Positions 39,446 through 48,363 of a stretch of 64,000 nucleotides of DNA are shown one piece after another (within the stretch, counting starts at the first letter, position 1; each line of letters starts with the position of its first letter). The position numbers and the translations under genes were made by a program. Under the pieces are notes generated by a model. It had not been told where the DNA came from, did no database searches, and saw only the letters and a list, made by a program, of their open reading frames with translations. The stretch spans positions 248,001-312,000 of the forward strand of contig JAACJG010000008.1 of NCBI GenBank assembly GCA_009917695.1. Reading direction: 5' to 3'. The DNA comes from Candidatus Rifleibacterium amylolyticum. GTDB taxonomy: Bacteria; Muiribacteriota; Ozemobacteria; Ozemobacterales; Ozemobacteraceae.

Positions 39446-41647
39446 ATTTCGCTCGAACAGATTTTTTCCGCAATTAAATCTTACAACCCCGAAGCCGATT
39501 TCGACCGCATCGAACGCGCTTATAAGTTTGCCGAAGAATGTCACAAAGACCAGTTCAGAGCCTCAGGTGAGCCTTATTTTCTGCATCCTGAATCAGTTGC
39601 TTTGATAGCAGCGGCTGAGCTGAAACTCGATACAACATCGATCTGCGCTGCGCTGCTGCACGATGTAATCGAAGACACCGCCGCCACCTCCGCTGACATC
39701 GAAGCAATGTTCGGCCCAACCATGGCACAGCTGGTCGAAGGCGTCACCAAGCTGAACAAGATGTTCTTCAGCTCAGCAACAGCCGCTCAGGCCGCCAACT
39801 TCCGCAAAATGCTCTTCGCCATGACCAACGACGTCAGAGTTATTCTGATCAAACTCGCAGATCGCCTGCACAACATCAGAACCCTTCAATATCTGCCGCC
39901 GGTCAAACAAAAATACGTTGCGCGCGAGACCATCGAAATCTACGCGCCCCTAGCCCACCGCCTCGGCATCAATAAGGTCAAAAGTGAACTCGAAGAGACT
40001 TCCTTCAAGGTTCTACAGCCAGAAAAAGCCAAAGAAATCTACGAGTTTCTCAATTCAACCGGCCTTGAAGGCGACAGCAAATTGCGCGAGGCCATGCAGC
40101 AGCTTGAAGAACACCTGATCGAATTCAATATCAAAGCGCGCATCACCGGCCGACCCAAACAGGCTTACTCGATCTACAACAAAACTCTAAAATACAACAC
40201 CAGTATCGAGGGGCTCTACGATTTCCTCGGCGTGCGCATTCTGACCGAGTCGGTCAAAGACTGCTACGGCGCTCTCGGCATGGTTCACAAATATTACAAG
40301 CCGATTCCCGGCCGCTTCAAAGACTACATTGCGGTGCCCAAGCCCAACATGTATCAGTCGCTGCACACCACCGTAATTTTCGACGGCAAACCGCTCGAAA
40401 TACAGATTCGCACCGAAGAGATGCATCGTATCGCCGAAGAGGGCATCGCCGCCCACTGGGACTACAAAGAATCAGGCGGCAAAGATTCGACGCCCGACTA
40501 CAAAGAGAAGCTTTCCTGGCTGCGCAATCTTATTGACTGGTATCAGGACGTAAAAGATGCGTCTGAATTCATGGAAACGGTCAAGGTCGAGCTCTTCGAA
40601 TACCATGTTTACGTATTTACGCCAAAGGGCGATGTTATCGAATTGCCGAGTGGAAGCACGCCGATCGATTTTGCCTACTCTATTCATACCGATGTCGGCC
40701 ATCGCTGCATAGGCGCCAAAGTCAACGGGCATATAGTGCCGCTCGAATACCGCCTGCAGAACGGCGATATCGTCTCGATTCTCACCAGCAAGAACCAGAA
40801 AGGCCCGAGCCGCGACTGGCTCAAGATCGTCGGCAGTGCCAGCGCCAAACGCAAGATCCGTATCTGGCTCAAAAAAGAATTCCGCGACGAATATGTCAGC
40901 AGTGGTGAACGCGAGTTCGTCGAGACATTTATTAAACTTGGCGGCGATCGGGAAACCGAAAAAACCTTCAAGACCGCAGCTTTTGGCAGCAAGGTCAAAG
41001 AACTCGGCTTTCCTTCTATCGAAGAACTCTACGCTGGCATCGGTGCCGGCGAAGTCAGGCCGCAGCAGGTAATCGGCAAGCTATTTCCCGACCTCATCAC
41101 CAGATCGGTGCCAAAACAACCCAACAAGGCGGCCCGACGCGAAAAGCAGAAAAAGCGCGACAACAAAGGACCGCGCATTATCGTCGGCGGCCTCGAAGAC
41201 GCATTGATAAAAATGTCACGCTGCTGCAATCCGATTCCCGGTGACGAGATAATCGGCTATATAACGCGCGGGCGTGGCGTGACCGTGCATAAGAAAGACT
41301 GCCCGAATGCGCGCAACCTGCAGAACGACACCGAAGACCGTCTCATCGACGTCAGATGGGATCTCGGCATAACCGAAGAACAGCACGTGGAAGGCGATTA
41401 CCTCGCCAAGATCCGCATCGAAACTACAGATCGCAAAGGCATGCTCAACTCGGTCACCAGTGTTATCGCGAATCAAGGCATCAACATTCATTCGGCCATT
41501 GCCAGAACAACGAAGCAAAAGACCGGTATTCTCGAGTTTTCGATTGAAGTGCGTGACTCGAACATGCTCGATGGCCTGCTTAAAGCAGTACAGCGTGTTA
41601 TTGGCGTTACCAAAGCTTATCGCATCGACAATCAGAGCGGCAAATAA
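39446..41647 (+). CDS. rel: Bifunctional (p)ppGpp synthetase/hydrolase Rel, apparent AUU start
   Basis: Rel makes and degrades the alarmone (p)ppGpp. The order is an HD hydrolase domain (LLHDVIEDT, IKLADRLHNIRTL), a synthetase domain (GRFKDYIAVPKPNMYQSLHT, EIQIRTEEMHRIAEEGIAAH), TGS (VYVFTPKGDVIELPSGSTPI), a zinc/helical region and a C-terminal ACT domain, 733 residues in all. Rel homology begins at least 50 residues before the first standard start (TTG 39602), at AYKFAEECHKDQFRASGEPY. The frame upstream reads TGA TAG ATT ATT. AGGTGA (39434-39439) is spaced 6 nt from ATT 39446, which I take as the start. This implies coupling to the STAS gene. Confidence 0.9.
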   Translation: MSLEQIFSAIKSYNPEADFDRIERAYKFAEECHKDQFRASGEPYFLHPESVALIAAAELKLDTTSICAALLHDVIEDTAATSADIEAMFGPTMAQLVEGVTKLNKMFFSSATAAQAANFRKMLFAMTNDVRVILIKLADRLHNIRTLQYLPPVKQKYVARETIEIYAPLAHRLGINKVKSELEETSFKVLQPEKAKEIYEFLNSTGLEGDSKLREAMQQLEEHLIEFNIKARITGRPKQAYSIYNKTLKYNTSIEGLYDFLGVRILTESVKDCYGALGMVHKYYKPIPGRFKDYIAVPKPNMYQSLHTTVIFDGKPLEIQIRTEEMHRIAEEGIAAHWDYKESGGKDSTPDYKEKLSWLRNLIDWYQDVKDASEFMETVKVELFEYHVYVFTPKGDVIELPSGSTPIDFAYSIHTDVGHRCIGAKVNGHIVPLEYRLQNGDIVSILTSKNQKGPSRDWLKIVGSASAKRKIRIWLKKEFRDEYVSSGEREFVETFIKLGGDRETEKTFKTAAFGSKVKELGFPSIEELYAGIGAGEVRPQQVIGKLFPDLITRSVPKQPNKAARREKQKKRDNKGPRIIVGGLEDALIKMSRCCNPIPGDEIIGYITRGRGVTVHKKDCPNARNLQNDTEDRLIDVRWDLGITEEQHVEGDYLAKIRIETTDRKGMLNSVTSVIANQGINIHSAIARTTKQKTGILEFSIEVRDSNMLDGLLKAVQRVIGVTKAYRIDNQSGK

Positions 41648-41668
41648 AGCTGTTTCGGGAGGCAGGCC

Positions 41669-42598
41669 ATGGCGGCAAAGCGCAAAAAAACCGATGATGA
41701 AAGCATCGAAGCCATCGACCTGATCACTCTGCTGACTCCACCTTCGGCGGCCGGTTGTTATGAGGTCGAAATTCAACGCCCGCTACCTGGCGAAGAGTTC
41801 GACCTGCTGAAAGCAGCGGCCGATCTGCCAGATGTGCCAGAACCAGCGCAATTGCGATCTTTACCAGCTGCCAGTACAAGCCGCAAGCCATCGGCAACTC
41901 TTCACCAGTTGCCAGCTTCAGACAAACCTTCGCCCCAGCAGTCCGAGCAGGATATTGAAAACCTGCTGACCGGCATGCGCAAGCCACGCAAGCCCACGCG
42001 TCTGCAGCCATTACCAGACATTGCCGACGACTCGCTCACGCGCATTGCTGATGAGATCGCACAGTGCCAGAAATGCGATCTCTGCAAAACCCGCAACAAA
42101 ACAGTTCCAGGCGCTGGCCCTGACAGCGCCAGGCTGGTGTTTATCGGCGAGGCTCCGGGCGGCGATGAAGATGCCACCGGAATTCCCTTTGTTGGTCGGG
42201 CCGGTCAGCATCTCGACAAGATTCTCGCAGCCGCCGGCTTCAAGCGCGAAGAAGTTTTCATCTGCAACATTCTAAAATGCCGGCCGCCAGAGAATCGCGA
42301 CCCGACGCTCTCAGAGATGATCTGTTGCACACCCTATCTGCAGCGCCAGCTGCGCCTGCTAAAACCTGCTCTGATCGCCTGCCTCGGCAATGTCGCGGTA
42401 AAATTCGTCATCGGCCCTGAGTCGCCTGGTATCACCCGCATTCACGGGCAATGGTTCAATTCGATTTTTGATATTCCAACCATGGCGATGTATCACCCTT
42501 CTTTTCTGCTGCGTTCGCAAGGTCGCGAAAAAGGCAGCCCGAACTGGCAGATGTGGCAGGATATTCAGGCCCTCAAACAACGCTACGATTCACTCTGA
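41669..42598 (+). CDS. Family 4 (Fe-S) uracil-DNA glycosylase
   Basis: The enzyme removes uracil from DNA. Residues from about 120 have the family-4 motifs: CQKCDLCKTR with the first two cluster cysteines, FIGEAPGGDEDATGIPFVGR, NILKCRPPENRDP with further cysteine ligands, and MYHPSFLLR. The first 115 residues are a Pro/Ser/Gln-rich, probably disordered extension absent from most homologues. CGGGAGG lies upstream of ATG 41669. It follows rel by 21 bp and is probably in the same operon. Confidence 0.93.
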   Translation: MAAKRKKTDDESIEAIDLITLLTPPSAAGCYEVEIQRPLPGEEFDLLKAAADLPDVPEPAQLRSLPAASTSRKPSATLHQLPASDKPSPQQSEQDIENLLTGMRKPRKPTRLQPLPDIADDSLTRIADEIAQCQKCDLCKTRNKTVPGAGPDSARLVFIGEAPGGDEDATGIPFVGRAGQHLDKILAAAGFKREEVFICNILKCRPPENRDPTLSEMICCTPYLQRQLRLLKPALIACLGNVAVKFVIGPESPGITRIHGQWFNSIFDIPTMAMYHPSFLLRSQGREKGSPNWQMWQDIQALKQRYDSL

Positions 42599-42600
42599 CG

Positions 42601-42701
42601 TGCCCGTGCTCGTGCGCGTGCGCGTGCGCGTAATCGTAATCGAAGCAGGCCAGTCCTCTAAATCTCGATTACGAGGACGAAAACGATTACGAGAACGAAA
42701 G
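42601..42701. repeat. Two imperfect hexamer arrays in opposite orientation
   Basis: The left part (42601-42643) reads as repeated CGTGCG and CGTAAT units, the complement orientation. The right part (42666-42701) reads CGATTA, CGAGGA, CGAAAA, CGATTA, CGAGAA and CGAAAG. Both keep a strict 6-nt CG phase. Confidence 0.8.
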
Positions 42702-42720
42702 AAAAAAGTGCTGTTGAGTA

Positions 42721-42749
42721 TTGTGTCGAGCGGCATTACATGCTAAGAT
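42721..42749 (+). promoter_or_regulatory. Promoter of the 1,494-residue lipoprotein, leaderless configuration
   Basis: TTGTGT (42721-42726) and TAAGAT (42744-42749) are 17 nt apart, with a TGC extended -10. The ATG at 42,757 is 7 nt after the -10 box, and no ribosome site is visible. Confidence 0.5.
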
Positions 42750-42756
42750 CGCAACT

Positions 42757-45700
42757 ATGAGAAACTTTCTCGTCCTTTTTCTTGTACTTTGCCTGTGCAT
42801 ATTCATTGGCTGTCTGGGAGTGAGCGGAGGGGGCGGCAGTCTTGGTGGCGGCGACAGTCCGTATTCATCAGCCCTGCTGACCGGCCGGGTATATTTTGCC
42901 GAGCGCCAGTTGTATGGCGGAATTCCGATTGCAGCCTACGATATGTCCGGGCAGAAAATCGAAACCGTTCTGACCGATGCGAACGGTTACTTTGCCTTTT
43001 CCACACTGCCGGCCGGCGTCTACAGTCTGGCCGCACTCACCGGCGAAAGCGAAGTAATTTTTGCCCGCTCTGTTCAGGTCGATGGAGTAAGTCTTAAAGA
43101 GATAGCCGAGACTTCTCTGCTCGCTATTACTGAAGTGGTAATCGATGAAATAAGCTCCAGTTCCTTTCACATTCAATTCAAAGCCAACCGCGCCTCGCGC
43201 GCATCTATTGAGTATGGCCCTCTGGGGGGTTACCAGCAAACCGTGACCATTGGCCAGGCTGGTTTTACCAACCATGAGATAACAATAGAAGGCCTGCGGG
43301 CTCTTAATGACTACGAAGCGACAATTTATTTAACCGGCGACGACGGTCAGGATTTCATCATGCGCGGGCTTTACATAGGCACCACCGGGGCTGCCGGCCC
43401 GACCAATCTGTCGGTCGCGATCAATGAAGGTGATTACGAAACCAAAACTCAAAATGTAACTCTGTATCTTAATGCTGATAACTGCACCCATATGCGGATC
43501 AGCGAAAACTTCGACATGTCAGAAGCGTCCTGGGTGACTTATTCCCAGACCTATTCTTATACTTTCAAAACGTCAACAGCCGGAACCAGGCGCGTATACG
43601 TGCAGTTTCGCGATGCCAACGGTGTAACTTCACCCATCCAGTCTGATGCAATTCTTCTCAGTGGCAGCGGTTATGTCGGCATCTGGATCAACGGCGGCGA
43701 GTCGATGACCAGCAATACGGAAGCGCTTCTCACAATCGTATTCCCTGGCGCCACTCATATGCAGCTTGCGAACAGTTCAGATTTCCTCAACACTTTCTGG
43801 GAAGTCTACGTTGAAGCAAAAAAATGGAAATTCAGCACAGGCGATGGTCTGAAAACAATCTACTGCAGATTCAAAGGTGGCAACGCCGACCCGGAACAGG
43901 TTTTTACGGCATCGATACTGCTCGACACCACTCCGCCTGAACTTGAAATGAAGATCAATAATGGCAACAAGGTCACAGCCACGACAAGCGTCACGCTCAC
44001 CTTTGACTTTTCGGTGCCCCCCAGCCAGATGAAGCTTGCCAATACAGCTGCGCCAGCCACTTCTGCGGCCTGGATCGCCTTCGCCGACACAGTCAGCTGG
44101 ACACTGACAGCCGACGATGAGGAAAAAGAAGTCTTCGCCATCTTCAGAGACGGCGCAGGCAATGAGTTTGGCCCGATCTCGGCAGTAATCGAACTCGATA
44201 CGGTTGCCCCGACCGGCAACACAATCGCACTGCTGGCAAGCGAAGATCCGACTTCCGAAGTCGCCACCTTCGCGCTGATAGCCAGCCTGCCAATCTTTCT
44301 TCATTTTGACGCTGCCGATGAAACAACCTATCAAGCACACTATTCAATCACCACCGCCACGACAACTCCACCCGTCAGCTCAACGACTGTCGGGCAGCCA
44401 TTCACCCCGGTTGCACTCGACGCAACCGCTCTTGCAGTAGGAACCCAGAAAATCTGGACGGTTTTTTCTGACCAGGCTGGCAATACCGGCTATTATCAGA
44501 CCGTCAGCGTTAAGATCGATGGCCCGCAGATAATAGTTTCACCAGAGACCACAACATTGAAGTCTGGCCAGACTCAGCAATTCACCGCGACTCTCAAGAA
44601 CATCAGCAGCGAAGAGGCTGGTACCGTTCGCTGGCGTGTAATAGATGGATCTGGCACCATAGATGCCAACGGCCTTTTTACGGCACCCTCGCCCGTCTAT
44701 TATTCAACAACTTCGACCATCAGAGCCGATTCAACTGTTATTTCCACTTTGTTAACCCAGGTTTCCGCCAATCTGGCGACCTCTGTCGAAATGCTTTTCC
44801 AACAGAAAAGCGGTGAATTCAATTATACGGCAATCTCTGAGCAGGTTGCTCCGGGCGGCTCGATCACTGCTCAAATCATGATACTTCACAGCAGCCAGGG
44901 CTATGAAATCAGCAAACAGCCAACCGCCGGCACTGTAGCAATCTCAGCCGCGGTCGCAACTGATTTTGGGACGGTCGCAACACTTACCTATTCAGCACCT
45001 GCGACAGTTCCGGCCAATAACCCGGTGCAGATCGGGGTACGTTCACAACAGAAATCATCGGTCGTCGGAACTCTCACCTATCTTATATCCACCGGAGCCA
45101 ACCTCACAATCACACCTTCAAGCGGAGAAGCCCAACGAAATGCGCCGCTGAACATTTCAGCCACAGTAACCGGCACAGCTTCGACAACCATGACCTGGAC
45201 TATCAATCCGGCTAATATGGGCAGCTTCGATCCAGAATCGATACTCACAACAACGACCACCATTGCACCCGACCACCTGGTTACATTTTACGCATCCAGC
45301 CCAACCCAGATTAGTCAGGCGTCAGTCACAGCAACAATAGACGGTGCCAGCAAAAGCTGCAATATCACAGTCTATCCTCCAATCAACTTTGTCATAAATC
45401 CATCAGCTACAGACTCGATGCCCATAGTTGCTCCAATGACTTTCAATATACCGGGCTTCGATTATCTGCTTGGCAACGCCAGTGAAGCGGTTGTCTGGGA
45501 ATTCAAAAATACCGCCCGTGCCGACTTTATGCCAGCAGATGGCAAGACATACGTCGATAGAGGTTCTCTGACCGTGATTGACGAAACGACGGCCGAATAC
45601 CGGCGCCCGGCCGTTTTGCCGAGCCTTTCCGACCCGACCGCTGTTAACACTGTAACTATCCGGGCTACCTCAGTCTCTGATTCAATGGCATCAAAAACAG

Positions 45701-47241
45701 CGCTTGTCAGCATTGCCGAAAAAGTCGTAGTTGAGATATACGATTCGGTAGAAAAAATAGCATCGATCTCAACTGCTGCAACTGTTGCTGAAGTTGGTAA
45801 AATACAGTTCTTCGCCGGAGTCACTCCGACAGTTATCGGTGACACTTCAGTCAGCTGGACTGTTAACGGCGTCACCGACTCCGAACAGTATGGCAGCATA
45901 GATTCAAACGGTCTCTATACTGCACCAGACATTATTGTAGTGAATGAAGTTACGGTAAGAGCCACCTCAAATTATGACTCAACCGCCTATGCCGAGGTCA
46001 AAATAAGCCTGAGTGACTTCTGGCTGCCAAAACGAACTAATATGTTCGATACCAACACCGGTGAAGTTATGCCTGTTAAAGCAGTAATGGTAAACCCATA
46101 TACGGCGAGCGGAAGCGACTTCATAGTGTACGCAGGAACTTCTGGATACGGCGTCTGGGTAGCAACCTTTTCAGACCTGCCAGGAAACACGTCTGGAGGC
46201 TATTGGCAACCAATCTCAGGTTTGTCTGTCAATACAAAAAACAATGATGGCGAATACAATGTTAATCATCTGGTGATTGCACCTGGCCAGAATGTCTATG
46301 CAGCGACCTCTAACGGAGTCTGGTATATACCTGCTGCTGGCAACGCCGAAAAAATTATGGGAAATCTGCCGGCAAATGATCTTCCTGACGAAAATTTTCT
46401 TAAGCTCTCTTTTGACAACAAAAATCCGCAGTACCTATTTGCTACCACCCCCAGAGGTGTTTACCGTGTAACTCTTTCTGCACCACAGACAAGCTCTGGG
46501 ATACTAAAAGTGCTTAACACAACGAATCTATACAAAGACAGTGTACTTGATTCAAGAACCGATAACACGGCATCGCCACCTGTCACAGTAGAAGCGCATT
46601 CAAACCTTTACAATACAAATCCAATCAATGGAATTTTGCAGACTATTGCTTACGACGACTTTAGCGACCGCCTTTATGCCGGTGGTGAAAACGGCGTCTT
46701 TCTTTCTATGAGCGACACAGAAGAACCAAATCTTTCTCTTATCACGGCAAGCGCTTTCATTGCTGATGAGCCAAGCGTTGCAGCTGCGATCTTTTCTTTC
46801 TACATCATAAATCCTATCAGCCAGGTAACATTGAATGAACTGCCAGATGGGCCGGGCGGCAAGTCATCTCCGCTTGATCTTGCTATCGATGTGATTAACA
46901 GAAACACAATTTGGGCGGCCACAGTAAATGGGATTTTCCGATCAGTTGATAACGGCGAAACCTGGATCTCAAGTGCTTTTGGCACAGGCAGTAATGTTAA
47001 CACCCGCGCGATAATCGTCGATCCGACCAATACCATCAATGTCCTGGCAGGTAGTGAAGACGGGCTTTATCGAACGACTGATGCCGGCACCAACTGGACT
47101 CGCATTAAAAGTGGCCTGGGCAACCACAAGACCATTACCGGGCTGGCACAGGCTGCCGGTCTGGCCGGCGCGCGCCGCAAGGTCTGGGCTGCCACTGCCG
47201 GTGGCGTCTTCATGGGCAAGCAATCGCTCGACCTCGAATAG
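42757..47241 (+). CDS. Giant surface lipoprotein with Ig-like domains and C-terminal beta-propeller
   Basis: The product has 1,494 residues. A signal peptide ends IFIGC with Cys19, followed by a Gly/Ser linker. Then come a CnaB-like regulatory domain (about 40-110, TDANGYFAFSTLPAGVYSL), several Ig/FN3-like and Big-type domains (WRVIDGSGTIDANGLFTAPS and a later SIDSNGLYTAPD), and a C-terminal propeller with Asp-box motifs SVDNGETW and TTDAGTNW. Such proteins bind glycans or proteins at the cell surface. The Cys19 start parallels the 3,541-residue protein nearby. ATG 42757 is chosen over TTG 42721, which forms the -35 box. Confidence 0.85.
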   Translation: MRNFLVLFLVLCLCIFIGCLGVSGGGGSLGGGDSPYSSALLTGRVYFAERQLYGGIPIAAYDMSGQKIETVLTDANGYFAFSTLPAGVYSLAALTGESEVIFARSVQVDGVSLKEIAETSLLAITEVVIDEISSSSFHIQFKANRASRASIEYGPLGGYQQTVTIGQAGFTNHEITIEGLRALNDYEATIYLTGDDGQDFIMRGLYIGTTGAAGPTNLSVAINEGDYETKTQNVTLYLNADNCTHMRISENFDMSEASWVTYSQTYSYTFKTSTAGTRRVYVQFRDANGVTSPIQSDAILLSGSGYVGIWINGGESMTSNTEALLTIVFPGATHMQLANSSDFLNTFWEVYVEAKKWKFSTGDGLKTIYCRFKGGNADPEQVFTASILLDTTPPELEMKINNGNKVTATTSVTLTFDFSVPPSQMKLANTAAPATSAAWIAFADTVSWTLTADDEEKEVFAIFRDGAGNEFGPISAVIELDTVAPTGNTIALLASEDPTSEVATFALIASLPIFLHFDAADETTYQAHYSITTATTTPPVSSTTVGQPFTPVALDATALAVGTQKIWTVFSDQAGNTGYYQTVSVKIDGPQIIVSPETTTLKSGQTQQFTATLKNISSEEAGTVRWRVIDGSGTIDANGLFTAPSPVYYSTTSTIRADSTVISTLLTQVSANLATSVEMLFQQKSGEFNYTAISEQVAPGGSITAQIMILHSSQGYEISKQPTAGTVAISAAVATDFGTVATLTYSAPATVPANNPVQIGVRSQQKSSVVGTLTYLISTGANLTITPSSGEAQRNAPLNISATVTGTASTTMTWTINPANMGSFDPESILTTTTTIAPDHLVTFYASSPTQISQASVTATIDGASKSCNITVYPPINFVINPSATDSMPIVAPMTFNIPGFDYLLGNASEAVVWEFKNTARADFMPADGKTYVDRGSLTVIDETTAEYRRPAVLPSLSDPTAVNTVTIRATSVSDSMASKTALVSIAEKVVVEIYDSVEKIASISTAATVAEVGKIQFFAGVTPTVIGDTSVSWTVNGVTDSEQYGSIDSNGLYTAPDIIVVNEVTVRATSNYDSTAYAEVKISLSDFWLPKRTNMFDTNTGEVMPVKAVMVNPYTASGSDFIVYAGTSGYGVWVATFSDLPGNTSGGYWQPISGLSVNTKNNDGEYNVNHLVIAPGQNVYAATSNGVWYIPAAGNAEKIMGNLPANDLPDENFLKLSFDNKNPQYLFATTPRGVYRVTLSAPQTSSGILKVLNTTNLYKDSVLDSRTDNTASPPVTVEAHSNLYNTNPINGILQTIAYDDFSDRLYAGGENGVFLSMSDTEEPNLSLITASAFIADEPSVAAAIFSFYIINPISQVTLNELPDGPGGKSSPLDLAIDVINRNTIWAATVNGIFRSVDNGETWISSAFGTGSNVNTRAIIVDPTNTINVLAGSEDGLYRTTDAGTNWTRIKSGLGNHKTITGLAQAAGLAGARRKVWAATAGGVFMGKQSLDLE

Positions 47242-47289
47242 CCTTTACAATTCGGCTGGCAATGCATTCATAATAAAATCAGCGTTAAA

Positions 47290-47330
47290 AAGCAGACTGC
47301 CTGAAAATATCAGACAGTCTGCTTCTTGTT
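47290..47330. terminator. Terminator between convergent genes
   Basis: AAGCAGACTG (47290-47299) pairs with CAGTCTGCTT (47315-47324). CTG/CAG extends the stem inward past one mismatch. A T-rich stretch follows and an A run precedes it. Confidence 0.75.
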
Positions 47331-47359
47331 TCTGTTAGCTACGCTGTTACTGGTTGTGT

Positions 47360-48274
47360 TTATTCGAGAGGCAGGTCGGCGGCTTCGCCCTGGAAGATCG
47401 GTTCTTCGGGCGGGGCCACGTGGGTGCAGTCATACTCGAGTCCGTAGGCCTTGTCTTTTTTGAGTAATTTGACGCGGCCAGTGCCTGCTTTGTGCTCTTT
47501 TGCCCACTCGGCCAGAATCCACTGATAAATGTAATATGGTTCGTAAAGCATCAGTTCGCGGTTTGGCTCGTCTTCTCTGGCCCAGCGTTTGGCTCTGGTG
47601 ACTTTGGCAATCGAAACCTTGTTGCCGGTCAGCGGGCCACCGATGAGTTCGAGCGGAATGCGCACCTTGATTGGCCATTTTTCACGCCATACCGGATGCA
47701 TTAAACCTGCGATTTCGAGAAAAGCAATGCCAAAAATGCTGCAGCCAGCCCCCAGCCCTTCTCTTGGCCGATTCAGACCATTGTAAATATTGCCGTATCC
47801 TCTGGCTCGATAGTTGTTGAGATAGGTTTTGAGGCGGTCATAATTGGCATCATTGAGTTTGAATCTGATATAAGCGATTCGCCCTGATTCAAAGCGGGCA
47901 GGAATCTCATTGAGCAGATCTTCGGTATTTTCCAGACGGCCCAGCATGTCGGTAAAGAGAATACCAAGGCCATATCCCTGCTTGAGAATCTTGTTCTTCG
48001 AGTCATCTTCCGGTCTCGGCACACTGCCGGTCAGAATGAGCTCACCACGTTCCTGGTGACTGAGCTGAATGAACACATGCCCGATTGCATGCTTGGCCTT
48101 GCGGTGCTTGAGCGTGAGATTATTGGTAATCGCGCTCACCAGCAGGCCGCGCGGCGTTTTCCAGTTGATCTCACGTGGAGACGGCATGGTATAAAGAGTC
48201 AGCTCCTGAGCCATAACGCTGCCTGCACAAATGAAACTCAGCAGTAACAGCCCGGCAACTTTAAATTTATTCAT
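47360..48274 (-). CDS. Secreted protein, possibly a permuted papain-like (NlpC/LRAT-type) hydrolase
   Basis: The 304-residue product has a signal peptide (1-22, cleavage after VMA). Two motifs suggest a permuted NlpC/P60-type cysteine hydrolase: HAIGHVFIQL in the first third and GAGCSIFGIAFLE in the second half, giving His before Cys as in YiiX or LRAT-like proteins. The remainder is unfamiliar, so the assignment is tentative. ATG 48274 has AGGAG upstream and a good promoter. It lies between the two giant lipoprotein genes. Confidence 0.7.
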   Translation of the reverse strand: MNKFKVAGLLLLSFICAGSVMAQELTLYTMPSPREINWKTPRGLLVSAITNNLTLKHRKAKHAIGHVFIQLSHQERGELILTGSVPRPEDDSKNKILKQGYGLGILFTDMLGRLENTEDLLNEIPARFESGRIAYIRFKLNDANYDRLKTYLNNYRARGYGNIYNGLNRPREGLGAGCSIFGIAFLEIAGLMHPVWREKWPIKVRIPLELIGGPLTGNKVSIAKVTRAKRWAREDEPNRELMLYEPYYIYQWILAEWAKEHKAGTGRVKLLKKDKAYGLEYDCTHVAPPEEPIFQGEAADLPLE

Positions 48275-48304
48275 TATCAGCTCCTGATGGCAATTATTGT
48301 ACAA

Positions 48305-48333
48305 AGTATAAGAATCAAAACCACATGCGTCAA
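48305..48333 (-). promoter_or_regulatory. Promoter of the 304-residue secreted protein
   Basis: On the minus strand TTGACG (48333-48328) and TATACT (48310-48305) are 17 nt apart, about 30 nt before the ATG. Confidence 0.7.
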
Positions 48334-48363
48334 TGACTGATCGGGGGCTGTCATGAGTTTGAG

